DNA of 31,481 nucleotides from Saccoglossus kowalevskii (lineage: Eukaryota > Hemichordata > Enteropneusta > Harrimaniidae): positions 127,739 through 159,219 of the forward strand of contig NW_003132358.1 of assembly GCF_000003605.2 (NCBI RefSeq). The letters run 5' to 3'. This document shows positions 20,700 to 30,228 of the stretch, piece by piece (positions within the stretch are counted from its first letter, which is position 1; each line of letters begins with the position of its first letter). Made by a program: the position numbers and the translations under genes. The notes below the pieces were generated by a model. That model saw nothing but the letters and a program-made list of their open reading frames with translations, was not told the DNA's origin and searched no databases.

Positions 20700-21540
20700 G
20701 AGAAAAATCAATTTAAGAAGAAAAGATCAACAAGCAGCCTATCGGCTGAGATAGCTCCGCTGTTAGCAATGCACATTTCAATTAAAGAACTGAAGACATT
20801 AGAAAATGAACAATATGAATAGTATCAAAGCAATCGAACTTACAGTTTTTAACAAGAAGTCGAAAATATCACTTTTTACCAAAAATTACAAAAATATTCA
20901 CCCAAATTAGAGAATTGAAGATATCATCACAAAATGAACAAATCTGAGAAAGGTCTACATGTAGTATCTATATATGTAATATCAAAGCAATTGAACTATT
21001 GGTTTTTAACAAGAAGTCGAAAATATCACTTTTTACCAAAAATTACAAAAATATTTACCAAAATTAGAGAATTGAAAATATCATCACAAAATGAACAAAT
21101 CTGAGAGAGGTCCACATGTAGTACCTATATATGTAATATCAAAGCAATCGGACTTGCGGTTTTTAACAAGAAGTCGAAAATATCACTTTTTACCAAAAAT
21201 GACAAAAATATTCACCAAAATTAGAGAATTGAAGATATCATCACGAAATGAACAAATCTGAGAGAGGTCCACATGTAGTACCTATATATGTAGTATCAAA
21301 TCAATTAGACTTGTGGTTTTTAACAAGAAATTGAAAATATCACTTTTTACCAAAAATGACAAAAATATTCACTAAAATTAGAGAATTGAAGATATCAACA
21401 TGAAATGAACAAACCTAAGAGAGGTCTACCCAAGGTACATATACACCAAGTATCAAAGCATTCAGGCTTGTAGTTTTCAAGAAGAAGTTGAAAAAGTAAA
21501 ACATTGACGCTCGACAAAGTCGACAGCGGAGCTAAAAATT
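20700..21540 (+). mobile_element. Helitron-like non-autonomous element with 157-bp core repeats
   Basis: Four full copies of a 157-bp unit start at ATCAAAG at 20824, 20981, 21138 and 21295, with a partial fifth at 21452. Spacing is exactly 157 each time. Partial, more diverged unit sequence lies upstream. The array is flanked by a 12-bp inverted repeat, TAGCTCCGCTGT (20752-20763) and ACAGCGGAGCTA (21523-21534). The right end has a small hairpin, TCGACAAAGTCGA (21511-21523), followed 8 bp later by CTAA. A 3' hairpin just before CTRR, short subterminal inverted repeats and a 150-160-bp internal repeat are known of pearl/HINE and Helentron-type elements in invertebrates. The exact 5' end (TC) is not fixed. 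No Rep/helicase gene is present. Confidence 0.6.
20824..21475 (+). repeat. 157-bp tandem repeat, 4+ copies
   Basis: Units share AACAAGAAGTCGAAAATATC, CTTTTTACCAAAAATTACAA and AACAAATCTGAGAGAGGTC. No indels occur across four periods, while base substitutions accumulate toward the right, so the copies were amplified recently compared with the other arrays. These are the core of the element at 20700-21540. Confidence 0.95.
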
Positions 21541-22043
21541 GAAATAATTTAGGAAAATGGTTGTTCAGCTAAACCCTTTGAACTTTTCAGCTCAAATTGA
21601 GGAGCAACATTTTACAAATTTCAATTTTTTTATTTTGAACCAAATCAACATAATTTTCTGCAGGTTTTGATCAAATTTTTTTTTTATCAATCGGCGTATT
21701 TGAGAATTCAGTGATTTTAAACCATTTTGAATATTCCAATGTATCAGTGACTAATTCAGAAGTCATTGATGAGTGGATGTAATTCCTCCATGGTTTGTAA
21801 TTTGATGACACATAAAGAAGACAATGGAATACGGTACTATAGTGTCCAAGAAAAACAAAACCAACAAACTCTGCCCAGTTTGATGATCACAACAAGTGAA
21901 TACATTTTCTAAATGAAATTTACCCAGTACCAATATTTGGGCTTGGTGCATGTAATTCTCAAAACTACCTTGCACACTGTGCATGCTAGTTACACTTTTT
22001 GTATTTTAATCCCGGTTTCCTAGCCTAAACATGAAACAAACAG
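21541..22043 (-). other. Intron 3, segment h: no gene seen
   Basis: AT-rich sequence between the Helitron-like element and the foldback at 22044. The minus-strand frame at 21763-21984 has no recognised feature. Confidence 0.7.
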
Positions 22044-22178
22044 TACCATATTTGGCATATTTATTAGCAGCGCATGCGTAAATTACATTACATTAATTAA
22101 ATTGTGTAAGTATAGTCAAAATAACTCGTACTTTTAATGCTCAAGTTTACATGCGGTTCTAATAGAGCAAATACAGTA
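22044..22178. mobile_element. 135-bp MITE of the TACTGTATTTGCTCTATTAG family
   Basis: The left end reads TACCATATTTGGCATATTTA then TTAGCAGCGCATGCGTAAA. The reverse complement of the right end reads TACTGTATTTGCTCTATTAG then AACCGCATGTAAA. They align with a small indel over about 36 bp, giving long terminal inverted repeats around a ~65-bp centre. Related ends occur at 5806, 7032, 14561 and 17084, so this is a family with at least five traces in the window. Confidence 0.65.
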
Positions 22179-23256
22179 ATGCAATGGAAAAACATGAAAC
22201 AAATTCAAAGTACACACAGTATGGGGAAAATAGGAATTATTTTCTCAATATTCTATACCGAATAATTAATATAATAAGTTAAGAAAGTAAATTTGAGGAA
22301 TCTGGACACTTTTAATCTTTAGTGAAAAAATTGTTTCATTTAAAAAGCTTCAAAATAATTTTTTTTTCTCTATAGGAAGTGAAACTATCAACAAATTTGG
22401 GCGTTTTTTTCCTGATATCACATCACCTTTTGATGCTGCTTTTTCTCCATTTATCTGTGGATGTTTTTAGCATGTGATGCATTAAACACAAATTAGTATA
22501 CGCTAAGAAATCTATAATAAACCAACTGTAATAATCTGTGTTGAATTCAAGGTGGAATGCAAAGAGGAATTCCAAATTTATTGACAAGAATTCGTTGAAC
22601 ATCAATGTCCGCTGTAACTCATGTAGATAGTATGATTTTCTACACTCAAAATATATATTTTTAGTAAAAAAATAATAATTACAAATTGACAAATTCAAAT
22701 GCCTTCGGGATGAAGAATAAAAGAAAGAAAACTGCTGCGTTGCGTGTAACGACAGATGTTTATTTTGATGTTTCCAAAATCAAGGCTTCCATCAGGGAAT
22801 AATCTGGAAGGGGATGGAGATTCCCAGTACTCCGGATCTTTCATCTATCTCCATCAGGATTATAATTCCCCCAAGCAGACCCCGGTGGTCGAAATTTTGA
22901 AATAAACAACTTATGTACACGAAATTTAGTCATTTGCTGTTCTTTGGAGATATTGTTATTTCTGTATCTAATCAAAAGACACTTGTGTATCCGTTACGGA
23001 TGTGGTCATTGCATAGTGTGGGGAATAATGTTTTGTCCAACTCAGAACCCAAATAGATATGCATAAGCTAATTTATGCATACCTTTAATTATTCAGTGTT
23101 ATTGTTATTTTTTTTGTCATGCCCATTATGTAAATTACTTTATATTATATACTACACAAATTAAATATTTATTGATTGCATTATTCTGTGAAACAAAAAC
23201 AACAGTTGACTTGGGGTTATTCTTTGACTTTATGATTACAGTGGAAATAATTTTAC
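22179..23256 (-). other. Intron 3, final segment before exon 3
   Basis: AT-rich. It contains the hairpin at 22795-22870. The minus-strand reading frame at 22423-22698 has no domain and no splice context. Confidence 0.7.
22795..22870. repeat. Interrupted foldback hairpin
   Basis: Two nested arm pairs: GGGAATAATC (22795) with GATTATAATTCCC (22858), and GATGGAGAT (22813-22821) with its exact complement ATCTCCATC (22847-22855). It is probably a decayed MITE; no second copy was seen. Confidence 0.55.
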
Positions 23257-23413
23257 CTTCAACTCCACACCGCTGCACAGATTCTCCATCCTCATGTTCT
23301 GTTCGTATGGAAGACCGTTTATAAATGGCATGTGGATGACCTTTTGGATATGCCGTCCGGTTGTGTAGCGGTTCAATTATGTACTCCTCTGTTGATGTTG
23401 AAAAAATTCCTTG
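23257..23413 (-). CDS. ADAMTS6/10-like: ADAMTS exon 3: prodomain with cysteine switch
   Basis: This exon encodes residues 153-204 plus one base. It begins QGIFSTSTEEYIIEPL, completing the conserved GL-x-G-x-I...YxIEPL prodomain motif that starts at the end of exon 2. It ends with QRCGVE, whose Cys201 fits the cysteine switch that coordinates the catalytic zinc in the latent enzyme. The acceptor is TTTTTTTACACAG; the donor is GAAG before GTAAAA, in phase 1. Reading frame and phases agree on both sides, so no missing exon is needed between exons 2 and 4. Confidence 0.92.
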
Positions 23414-23796
23414 CTGTGTAAAAAAAGAGAAGAAATTGAATTAAATTATTGAAGAAGGTTTTTTTTTTCAAAACCAGGGATCATACATGTACCACATCTT
23501 TGTGGGATGTAAAAATGTCATAGGTTTTTATTCAGGATGTTTCAAGGATTTTAAATCAATCAAAGGCTTACGTTTCCTCTGACAGTTGTTAATTCTCTTA
23601 TCAATAGCTCTTACTAGAACCCTGATTGGATCAGTGTTCAGTCTAGACACGTTTCACAGTATAGGTGTTTCTACACTGAGCGTGTTGATACACTATACAA
23701 TAGACGTTTCAATTTTAAATAAAAAAAAATTCTTACAGGACATTTCTAAGATCTTTGTTAAAATGTTACAAAAATGAAGAGTTATCAAAGAATGAA
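23414..23796 (-). other. Intron 2, first segment: no gene seen
   Basis: AT-rich DNA just upstream of exon 3 in transcript sense, with a T-run at 23460-23468. No supported feature. Confidence 0.7.
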
Positions 23797-23852
23797 CACT
23801 CCACTCCACTCCACTCCACTCCACTCCACTCCACTCCACTCCACTCCACTCC
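23797..23852. repeat. (CCACT)n microsatellite
   Basis: Eleven perfect pentanucleotide repeats, directly abutting the MITE at 23861. Confidence 0.97.
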
Positions 23853-23860
23853 ATACTATT

Positions 23861-24270
23861 GTACTGTAAAATACTTTATTTTAGCTTGAATTAATTTTCA
23901 CTGAAAAGACTTTTTGTATGTTTTGTGTGGAATTTATTTTCATTGAGTTTTGATGAGTTGAATGTAAAATATAGAAAAAAAGGTATATTGCATCGCACTA
24001 TACTACTGTATGTTACGCTATGCTGGAGAGAGCATCGACACTTTGCTTCAATTCTTATTACTGTAAAAGGATTAATTATTCACTGGGTTTTAATTTTGCT
24101 TATTTCGCTGACTGGAAAATGCGCTAAATTAAAACCCAGTGAACATGTAAAATTTAGCATAGAACACATTATCTAAATGATAAAATCGTGAATTTAAAAA
24201 TCACTGAATATGCCTGCAATGGTAAATCAGCGAAATTTAAACCCAGTGAAAATTAGTCATTTTACAGTAC
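23861..24270. mobile_element. Composite MITE copy B (TACTGTAAAATAC ends)
   Basis: The outer ends GTACTGTAAAATAC (23861) and ATTTTACAGTAC (to 24270) are inverted. A second left end, TTACTGTAAAAGG, lies at about 24058, so the region is best read as a truncated copy followed by a complete ~213-bp one. Inside the second copy, CACTGGGTTTTAATTT (24081) and AAATTAAAACCCAGTG (24125) form a 16-bp foldback, and CAGCGAAATTTAAACCCAGTG occurs again near the right end. It belongs to the same family as 18904-19089. The reading frame at 23925-24176 is incidental. Confidence 0.7.
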
Positions 24271-26860
24271 TACAAGTTTTGTTTCTAATGTTAATAATCT
24301 ACACTGCTCATGTTCCAAATTGTAAAGCCATTAAGCTTTGAACAAGGAATCTATTTACAAAAGATATACAAATGGAAAATCTTATCACATTTAGGAAAGT
24401 TTTTTTTTATGGGGGGGGGGGGGGGGTTATTCCATGTTATAATTGAAGGGACAGTTCTATCGGTGCCATGTCAGATTGAAGGGATCCATCTCATTCTATC
24501 CATTGACATACATTTTACACTTTGTTCATACCATTTAAAAAAAAAAAAAACGATGAATAGTTGAAGTGGTCATTAGCATTATTTGTCTCATAATAAACGG
24601 TGCATGGCTAACAATGCACGGAATTCCAGAACTTCCCAATACTCCCAATGGTTACTGGTGTCATAGAAGACATAAAGAACATGGCAGTAATTCCACAATT
24701 GTTATTTTAATATTCAAAGATATGGCTTTGTTTAGACTCTCCGGGCAATTTTGAAATAGTTGTGCTGCATTCTTCGCATATGTCTATCATTGGTTATTTC
24801 CTGTCTTGAGATTATCTGTGTTTTGCGTTCAGAAGTTGCACAGCTCCCGCTTGTTGATTGTTATACGAATCCATTTGTTATAGCATAACATGCATTTTGG
24901 TGTATTGTGTTCGATCTGGGTCACATGCGATGTATGCATAGTGTGTAGAAAACATTGATTAATTAATTAATTAATTTACGTACAGAACAGTGAGTGGAAT
25001 TGTCATATAAGTATTAACACTTTACAGTAATAATACCAGAATTCAAATTACCCAGTAAAATTAACATGCGCACAAAATTCATTCTTATTCCAGATTCTCC
25101 CACAAATTAAATAAATATCTAAAATATCTTCAAACGGATGTATAATTGTTATTTGAAACAAACAGAATAAAAAAAATTGCAGATATACTCCAGTGTTAAA
25201 TGAAGCTAGGAACTTTAGAAATTTTACAAAGAAAAATCTGGTCACAAAAATTAAAATTCCTGAAATATTTAGACTTTTTTTTTATATGTACATTGCATAC
25301 AACTTTACTACATTCATACAAGTGATTTAAATGTCTGTGACATCATGCCTGTTAATGGATCACGCATTGCAAGATACTTAACCACATTAAAAAACTGTGA
25401 TAAAGTATGCCCAAGACCAAACTAAAATTCATGTTAAAGAGAAGGCAAAGTTACATCACATGTTGGGGATCACGCTTACAGTTCAGTATACAGTAACTTA
25501 GACACCGAAGGTGATGACATTAACGTAATGCAAACAGCACTCTGTGAACATGCTACATATATCTCAACATTAACTGAAACAAGATGCATTACTTAATGTG
25601 TTCAGTTTATATGAATTCTATTGAATCAAATCTCAATATTTTGGGATACAGTGCAAATAATGTTAAAACAACAAAACCTTACTGCTTTTCTACGTGCTTG
25701 TTCAACGCTCTGCTAATTGAGAGAAATTCTTCAACCCAAATTGATGGTATACACATTTTATTCATCAATGTTAAAGTGATCAGTTAGATTCAGATTTAAT
25801 ACCAGGGGTTGATTAATAAGAGCTTCTTTCTACATTTTTGTTAAATGACATTTCCCAAGGCATACAAGATTTCAGCCATTTGACACACGGAACAGAATCT
25901 TTTTAAATGTCTACTGAATACTTTAAAAAAGAAAATGATCAGACTTCCTTCCATTTTGAAATATGATTTTATTTTATGTTCATAAAAGCCTGATAAAAAT
26001 TTATTGTAACCATAGTACTTTTTGCACAATACACAAGTTAAACATTCCAGAAAATAGCGATTTTTTTAGTTGTTTGCCTTTGGGTTTTCTATGGAAAAAA
26101 AGTTCCCCCATATCTGAAAAATTTGGTTGGTTACAAAAATTGCAAAAAAAAGAAAAATTATATTTAGTTATGAGAAAAATGTACTTATGGTTGTCATGAA
26201 TTACTAAGATGACAATTATGACAATTAACATTTAATTTTATCAAGTAATGTTTTAACTTATGTTACAAAAATTTTCTACAAGAAGTTATTTCATAATAGA
26301 AAAAAAAACAATAATTATAATTTTAAAATAAAAATGTGATTAATTTGCTCACAACTATTAATAATTTAGTTGGTTGAGTACCCATGATTGATTTAGATGT
26401 TAATATCAAATGCTATGAAATTAAACATTCGTTTGTTGATTTCAATTTTTTGATATTAGGCAGTGATCAAGGAATTTTTCCTTTTTTTCTTCTCAGCCAT
26501 ATTTTTATGATAAATTATAGTAAACTGCTGTAATTTTGATACTAGTAGACAATTTTTAGATTGTCATGAAAAATATCACTGGCTTTGCAACTGTGAAAGA
26601 CTACACAATATTTTTTCTGGATTTTTACTCACATCCAAAGCCCATGTCAGATCAAAACAAGTTGAGAAAGGGAGTATTGTAAATTTCCTATATTCTGAGT
26701 AATAACAGCTGTTTAGGGAATAAACAGGAAATTACGAACATTCTCAATTTTTAAAAAAACATTTTCCCAAAGGTTTTCAAAAATGTGTTTTCATCCATGA
26801 AGTCAAAAAAAAAAAAAAAACTTCAGGAAAAAGTTTGGAGCTTTTATACCCACCAACACT
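24271..26860 (-). other. Intron 2, middle segment: no gene seen
   Basis: AT-rich DNA with a 16-base G run at 24411-24426, (ATTA)n at 24957-24976 and several A/T homopolymers. Reading frames here (for example 24310-24754, 25584-25787, 25841-26231) have AT-rich composition and no recognisable domains. Confidence 0.7.
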
Positions 26861-26876
26861 GCCCCCTAGTGGCTAG
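26856..26876 (-). promoter_or_regulatory. CTCF-like motif
   Basis: CACTGCCCCCTAGTGGCTAG contains GCCCCCTAGTGGC, which matches the reverse complement of the conserved animal CTCF core (CCANNAGGGGGC) at nearly every informative position. It stands out in strongly AT-rich surroundings. Occupancy and insulator function are inference. Confidence 0.5.
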
Positions 26877-26914
26877 CATACAGAACTCTATGACCTTTCA
26901 CCTTCAGAATGTAT

Positions 26915-26927
26915 AGGTCAGAGTTCA
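26915..26927 (+). promoter_or_regulatory. DR1-like nuclear-receptor site
   Basis: AGGTCAGAGTTCA is one exact AGGTCA and one AGTTCA half-site separated by one base (DR1, the RXR/HNF4/PPAR-type spacing). An inverted TGACCTTTCACC lies 20 bp upstream. It is 40 bp from the CTCF-like motif. Confidence 0.35.
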
Positions 26928-27161
26928 CTTTAATCCATTGGCTTAAATTTTGACGGTCCAATTCTGATCACAAAGTACAATGTACAGAAAAGCTGCGTTG
27001 TTTCGCTTTCTCATTGCCTACGCACAGCATGACAATACCGCAAACATGACTAGTATGTTTTTACGCAGTGATCTCCAGACAGCAGGAATGACATAGCATA
27101 ACAACATGTTACAAACACATAAAAAAAAAAGACATATACAGAAAACAAGAACGAGTCTTAC

Positions 27162-27514
27162 CAGTCCATTACAATTACTGATCACTGCCCGTGAATTCGA
27201 GTGATTTTTAAGGATTCCGCTATAATGACATGAATCATAAGTTCGATGCTTTTGGTGAAGACTGCCATTGTTCCAGTACTCTACTTGAAAATTGTCAGAC
27301 ACAAAGTTTGATTGAATTTGAAGATCAAAGTGAAAATCTTTTTTGTACGCAGAAACTTTATAATACAATTGTTTATGAATGCCCATTTTTCTTTTAATGT
27401 TTCGTGCAATCCTTTTCCGACTGTTTATAAGGTCGTAAGGGATCTCCTCCCCATGCTGATCCACTCGTATCGGCACGGTTACCTCATAATCATCCAGCGA
27501 GTTGAGAAAATTTT
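27162..27514 (-). CDS. ADAMTS6/10-like: ADAMTS exon 2: prodomain
   Basis: This exon encodes residues 35-152, most of the prodomain, which acts as chaperone and inhibitor of the protease until furin cleavage. The acceptor is TTTATTGCAG at 27515-27524; the donor is CTG before GTAAGACT. Family hallmarks are YEVTVPIRVDQHGEE near the start, KDFHFDLQIQSNF in the middle, and CHYSGILKNHSNSRAVISNC near the end, the usual 'CHYxG...A.IS.C' block. Potential N-glycosylation sites are NGS in WNNGSL and NHS in KNHSNS. The long reading frame continues into the intron, so its true end is set by the donor and not by a stop codon. Confidence 0.93.
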
Positions 27515-28975
27515 CTGCAATAAATAGAAGTGGATGTTATTGTCAGACTCAGATGACTTTGTGGGATTTTTTTGTTCAAGTCAACATTTTGGGTTAGTGA
27601 GTGTGTGGTTGTGTGTGAGCATGGGGAAGGGGGAAGGGGAGGGGTATGCAAAAAGTGAAAAAAAAAGAAAAAAAAATTTGCTCAAAGTCTATTACTTTGA
27701 GTCCTTCCAGCATAATGAATGAATGAATGAATGAATGAATGAAAATTTATTTCACTATAAAACATATACACAGATAATAATGAATAATGATGGAGAGGGG
27801 GGGCTCTAATAATTATGAAAGTTTTATGAATTCAAATCAATGCACAACTGCACAGAAAATGAAGTATACAGTTGTTTTTTTAACATGCTTTCAGTCAAAT
27901 GACATCAAAATCATCATTGCGGAAATAATTAGTACTAAACAGAATCAAACAATAAATATTCCCTAGATGACTCAGTGATGACAGTAAACAACTCCGCTGC
28001 TCAAGTTGTGAGTTCACACCAAAACGGACCAGTTTTCAGTTCAGTCAAATACAACTGTCAAGTTTTAATTTTTCACCCTCCCCCTCTCTAATAAATTTGG
28101 AGTTGTGTACACCAGACAAGGTGAAACGCAGCAAAAAAAAACAAAAAAAAAACAGAAAAACAAAACAAGACAAGAATGTCGAACAGTTACTAATTTGGTG
28201 TACAGTTTAGAAAACAATTTTATCTTAGTATCGTACATCTTCACAGTATTCTAATGGTAGAGAATGCAACTCATGAATTTGTTATTCACATGTGTGCATA
28301 TACAAGTTAGAATTTTTTGTGTAAAAATCTGTTTACGAGTCAGTATTAGTCAACAGAATGTAAACTTATTTTGAATAAAAATGCTAAAATAATATGTAAT
28401 TTCCATATAGGCCACAATGAAAATACAAAGCCCACTAAAATTTATGTATTTTTTTTTTTATAATTCTACACATATCTTTTTTTTTTTGCCATGTTACTGC
28501 CCAAAATGTTAAGATATATACTTGCCATAGGGAACAATAATAAAATACCCTAAAACAGACAACAAATTTTCACTGTTTGTTATCTTTTTATTTTATTGTT
28601 TGATTTTCTTCCAAATATTTTTAGTTTATTTTCTTTATTACAAGGGTAACACTGATTTATCAAATGTGTAAAATTAAAGAAAATTACAATATTTTTACCT
28701 TATATTGTAGAGCAGCCACTAAATAAAATAAAATCAGCATTTCTACTAATCCATAGAAATTGAAAAGTTTATTTTATACAAATGAGTAAGTTGACTCGAA
28801 AAAAAAATAAAAAAATAAAACAGTTTGTTGAAAAGGAAATTTTACGAAGTAACATTCTTCTGGAGAAAAACTAATCTTTTGATATGTTTTTTTTTTTTCC
28901 ATTTAGTCATTCTGTGTAAAAATAAACAATATGAAGCTAGTTTAATTGGAAATGAATTGTTCAGCGAAATCTTAC
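27515..28975 (-). other. Intron 1 (1461 bp): repeats only
   Basis: Contains a purine-rich stretch (27620-27680), the (GAAT)n retroelement-like tail at 27714, and AT-rich DNA with homopolymers from 28430. No coding feature seen apart from the flanking exons. Confidence 0.75.
27714..27800 (-). mobile_element. Retroelement 3' tail-like sequence with (ATTC)n
   Basis: Seven GAAT repeats (27714-27743) are followed by AAAATTTATTTCACTATAAA. On the minus strand this reads as body sequence, AATAAA, then (ATTC)n, the structure of a LINE or SINE 3' end with a short tandem tail such as those of CR1/L2-type elements. The body upstream cannot be delimited and no reverse transcriptase remains. Confidence 0.4.
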
Positions 28976-29078
28976 CTTGTGCTACGATTTGCATATTTTC
29001 GGTTGACTCGCTAAACGGTACCATACAGATACTAAGTTGCAAAACCAAGACACACCATAATGTACTAAGGCCCATCAT
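28976..29078 (-). CDS. ADAMTS6/10-like: ADAMTS exon 1: start codon and signal peptide
   Basis: This first coding exon encodes residues 1-34 plus one base. It begins with two consecutive in-frame ATGs (29078 and 29075); an in-frame TAA lies immediately upstream, so translation cannot start earlier in this exon. The hydrophobic stretch LSTLWCVLVLQLSICMV is a typical secretory signal peptide, probably cleaved near FSES/TEN, which fits a secreted protease. The exon ends at CACAAG before GTAAGA, in phase 1. A 5' UTR must lie above 29078 but its extent is not visible. Which of the two ATGs is used cannot be decided from sequence. Confidence 0.88.
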
Positions 29079-29786
29079 TTAAATTACAACAAAAATATAT
29101 TCGGCATGAGTCCGTCTCAGTTATCAAGTTCAAGGCGACATAAAGAAGGCTTCTTTCCGTGTGGGCGTGTACATCGATTATTGTAGTAGACTTGCCAACG
29201 CTGACTGTTCCTCCTCTACTATTAGTTGATTCATGATTGCGGCGAAGTGTTCCACGGTTTCAATTTGAGAGATTGTGCTTTCGTGTGAAGAAGAAAAAAA
29301 AAAGAACAATGAAAAACTATTGTTAGACAGTGGAATTCCTCGCTTAAAAATGCTGTAGACAAGCAATGAAACGTACAGTACAGCGACGACATGCCACTTG
29401 TACGTTTTAACTACTAGTACATACAACGTAAACAACATGATCGGACAATTCGTGTTAACGATCCACCAAGCTGAAAAACCAACCTCGAAAACATATCTTC
29501 CGCCAGGCTTTTCAGTTGCAAAATAAAAAAAAAAATATGCTTGGTGTCACTCAATGAAAAACTAGACAATGAGTACAAAACAGGCGGTGTCCAAAAGTCG
29601 ACAGCTCAGCGCCAAAACGATCCTGACAGCGCTTACATCGAGTGTTGCTACCGATTGCATTGGGGGGGGGGGGGGAGATTGGCACGAGAGGGCGCCATCC
29701 GATCTGAATAGACGACTTTCCCGGGTGTGACGAGGCTGACCGGAAATGGGGTGTAAGTGAGTCGTCTGCAGTTCATATGCAGTAAT
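29079..29786. other. Intergenic region between divergent gene starts
   Basis: About 700 bp separate the ADAMTS start codon (minus) from the ATG of the remnant on the plus strand. It is less AT-rich than the introns from about 29580 on, has a 14-base G run at 29662-29675 and probably holds the ADAMTS 5' UTR and promoter. No TATA box or initiator could be assigned with confidence. The frames at 29178-29438 and 29648-29902 have no recognisable features. Confidence 0.6.
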
Positions 29787-30150
29787 ATGGCGGTAAATAC
29801 AAATGTTCGTCCGTCTGCGGGACTCCTTCTTGAATTTTCAAGTATTAAGAATTGAACAAAGGACATAAGAAATGTACCCGAGCTATCAATTGATGATGTC
29901 AAAAACTACCTGGTGAATTCTAATGACAAGTCTTTTGATAACAATGCTCTAAAAGCATACAAATCGTTACGTGCGTACAACTTGGGCATGTTCATAGCGT
30001 TGACTGTGCGATACTTGAACGGTATCAAACATGTGTTGTTCGCGGGAAATGTTTCCCTTCACAGTCAACCGACAAGGAGTATCAAATTTATTTATGTATC
30101 GATGTTCAGGAAGGAAAAATACATGGCGGAAAGTGTCAATGTGTGGCAGG
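29787..30150 (+). pseudogene. SWIM/YqaJ-associated family, N-terminal exon, broken
   Basis: From ATG at 29787 (AATATGGCGG, a YY1-like start context) the frame reads MAVNTNVRPSAGLLLEFSS..., meets TGA at 29853, and continues in the same frame as VPELSIDDVKNYLVNSN and ALKAYKSLRAYN. At about 29976-29982 homology moves to another frame, LGHVHSVDCAI, then FPSQSTDKEYQIYLCIDVQ and GGKCQCVAG, ending at a good donor (GG before GTGAGT, 30151). The order 'LLLEFSS..., L-DV-YL, KAYKSL-AY, GHV, SQ, CxC-AG' recalls an expanded invertebrate family whose SWIM-type zinc finger precedes a YqaJ-like nuclease domain. That assignment is from memory. One stop and one frame change suggest a pseudogene, although sequencing errors could explain both. 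The longest open frame over this stretch (29913-30260) does not follow the conserved frame to its end. Confidence 0.55.
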
Positions 30151-30228
30151 GTGAGTACAATATTCGCTGCATATATAAACAGATGAGAGATAATTCTTTT
30201 CATGTCGTACAAATGCAGATTATTAGTT

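Larger units (their letters stand above)
392..29078 (-). other. ADAMTS6/10-like: ADAMTS6/10-like metalloprotease gene, 5' part (8 coding exons)
   Basis: Eight minus-strand exons (28976-29078, 27162-27514, 23257-23413, 6120-6322, 1922-2005, 1176-1318, 981-1024, 392-497) splice with matching phases (1,0,1,0,0,2,1,2) into about 397 uninterrupted codons. Every boundary has AG at the acceptor and GT at the donor. The product is a secreted ADAMTS zinc endopeptidase of the extracellular matrix: signal peptide, prodomain, cysteine switch (RCGVE, C201), furin site RRRKR (231-235), and reprolysin catalytic domain to HEMGH (393-397). [29 protein letters not shown] and GIAHHDNA resemble vertebrate ADAMTS6 and ADAMTS10 more than other members, as recalled without alignment. 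This suggests an invertebrate pro-orthologue of that pair. Known substrates of the vertebrate pair involve fibrillin microfibrils; whether that applies here is inference. The disintegrin, TSP1, cysteine-rich and spacer exons are outside the window. Confidence 0.93.

Noticed and set aside
24411-24426. G-quadruplex at the 16-G run (and at 29662-29675)
   Set aside because: A single homopolymer run may be a slippage or assembly artefact and is not a typical four-tract motif; nothing nearby supports a role.
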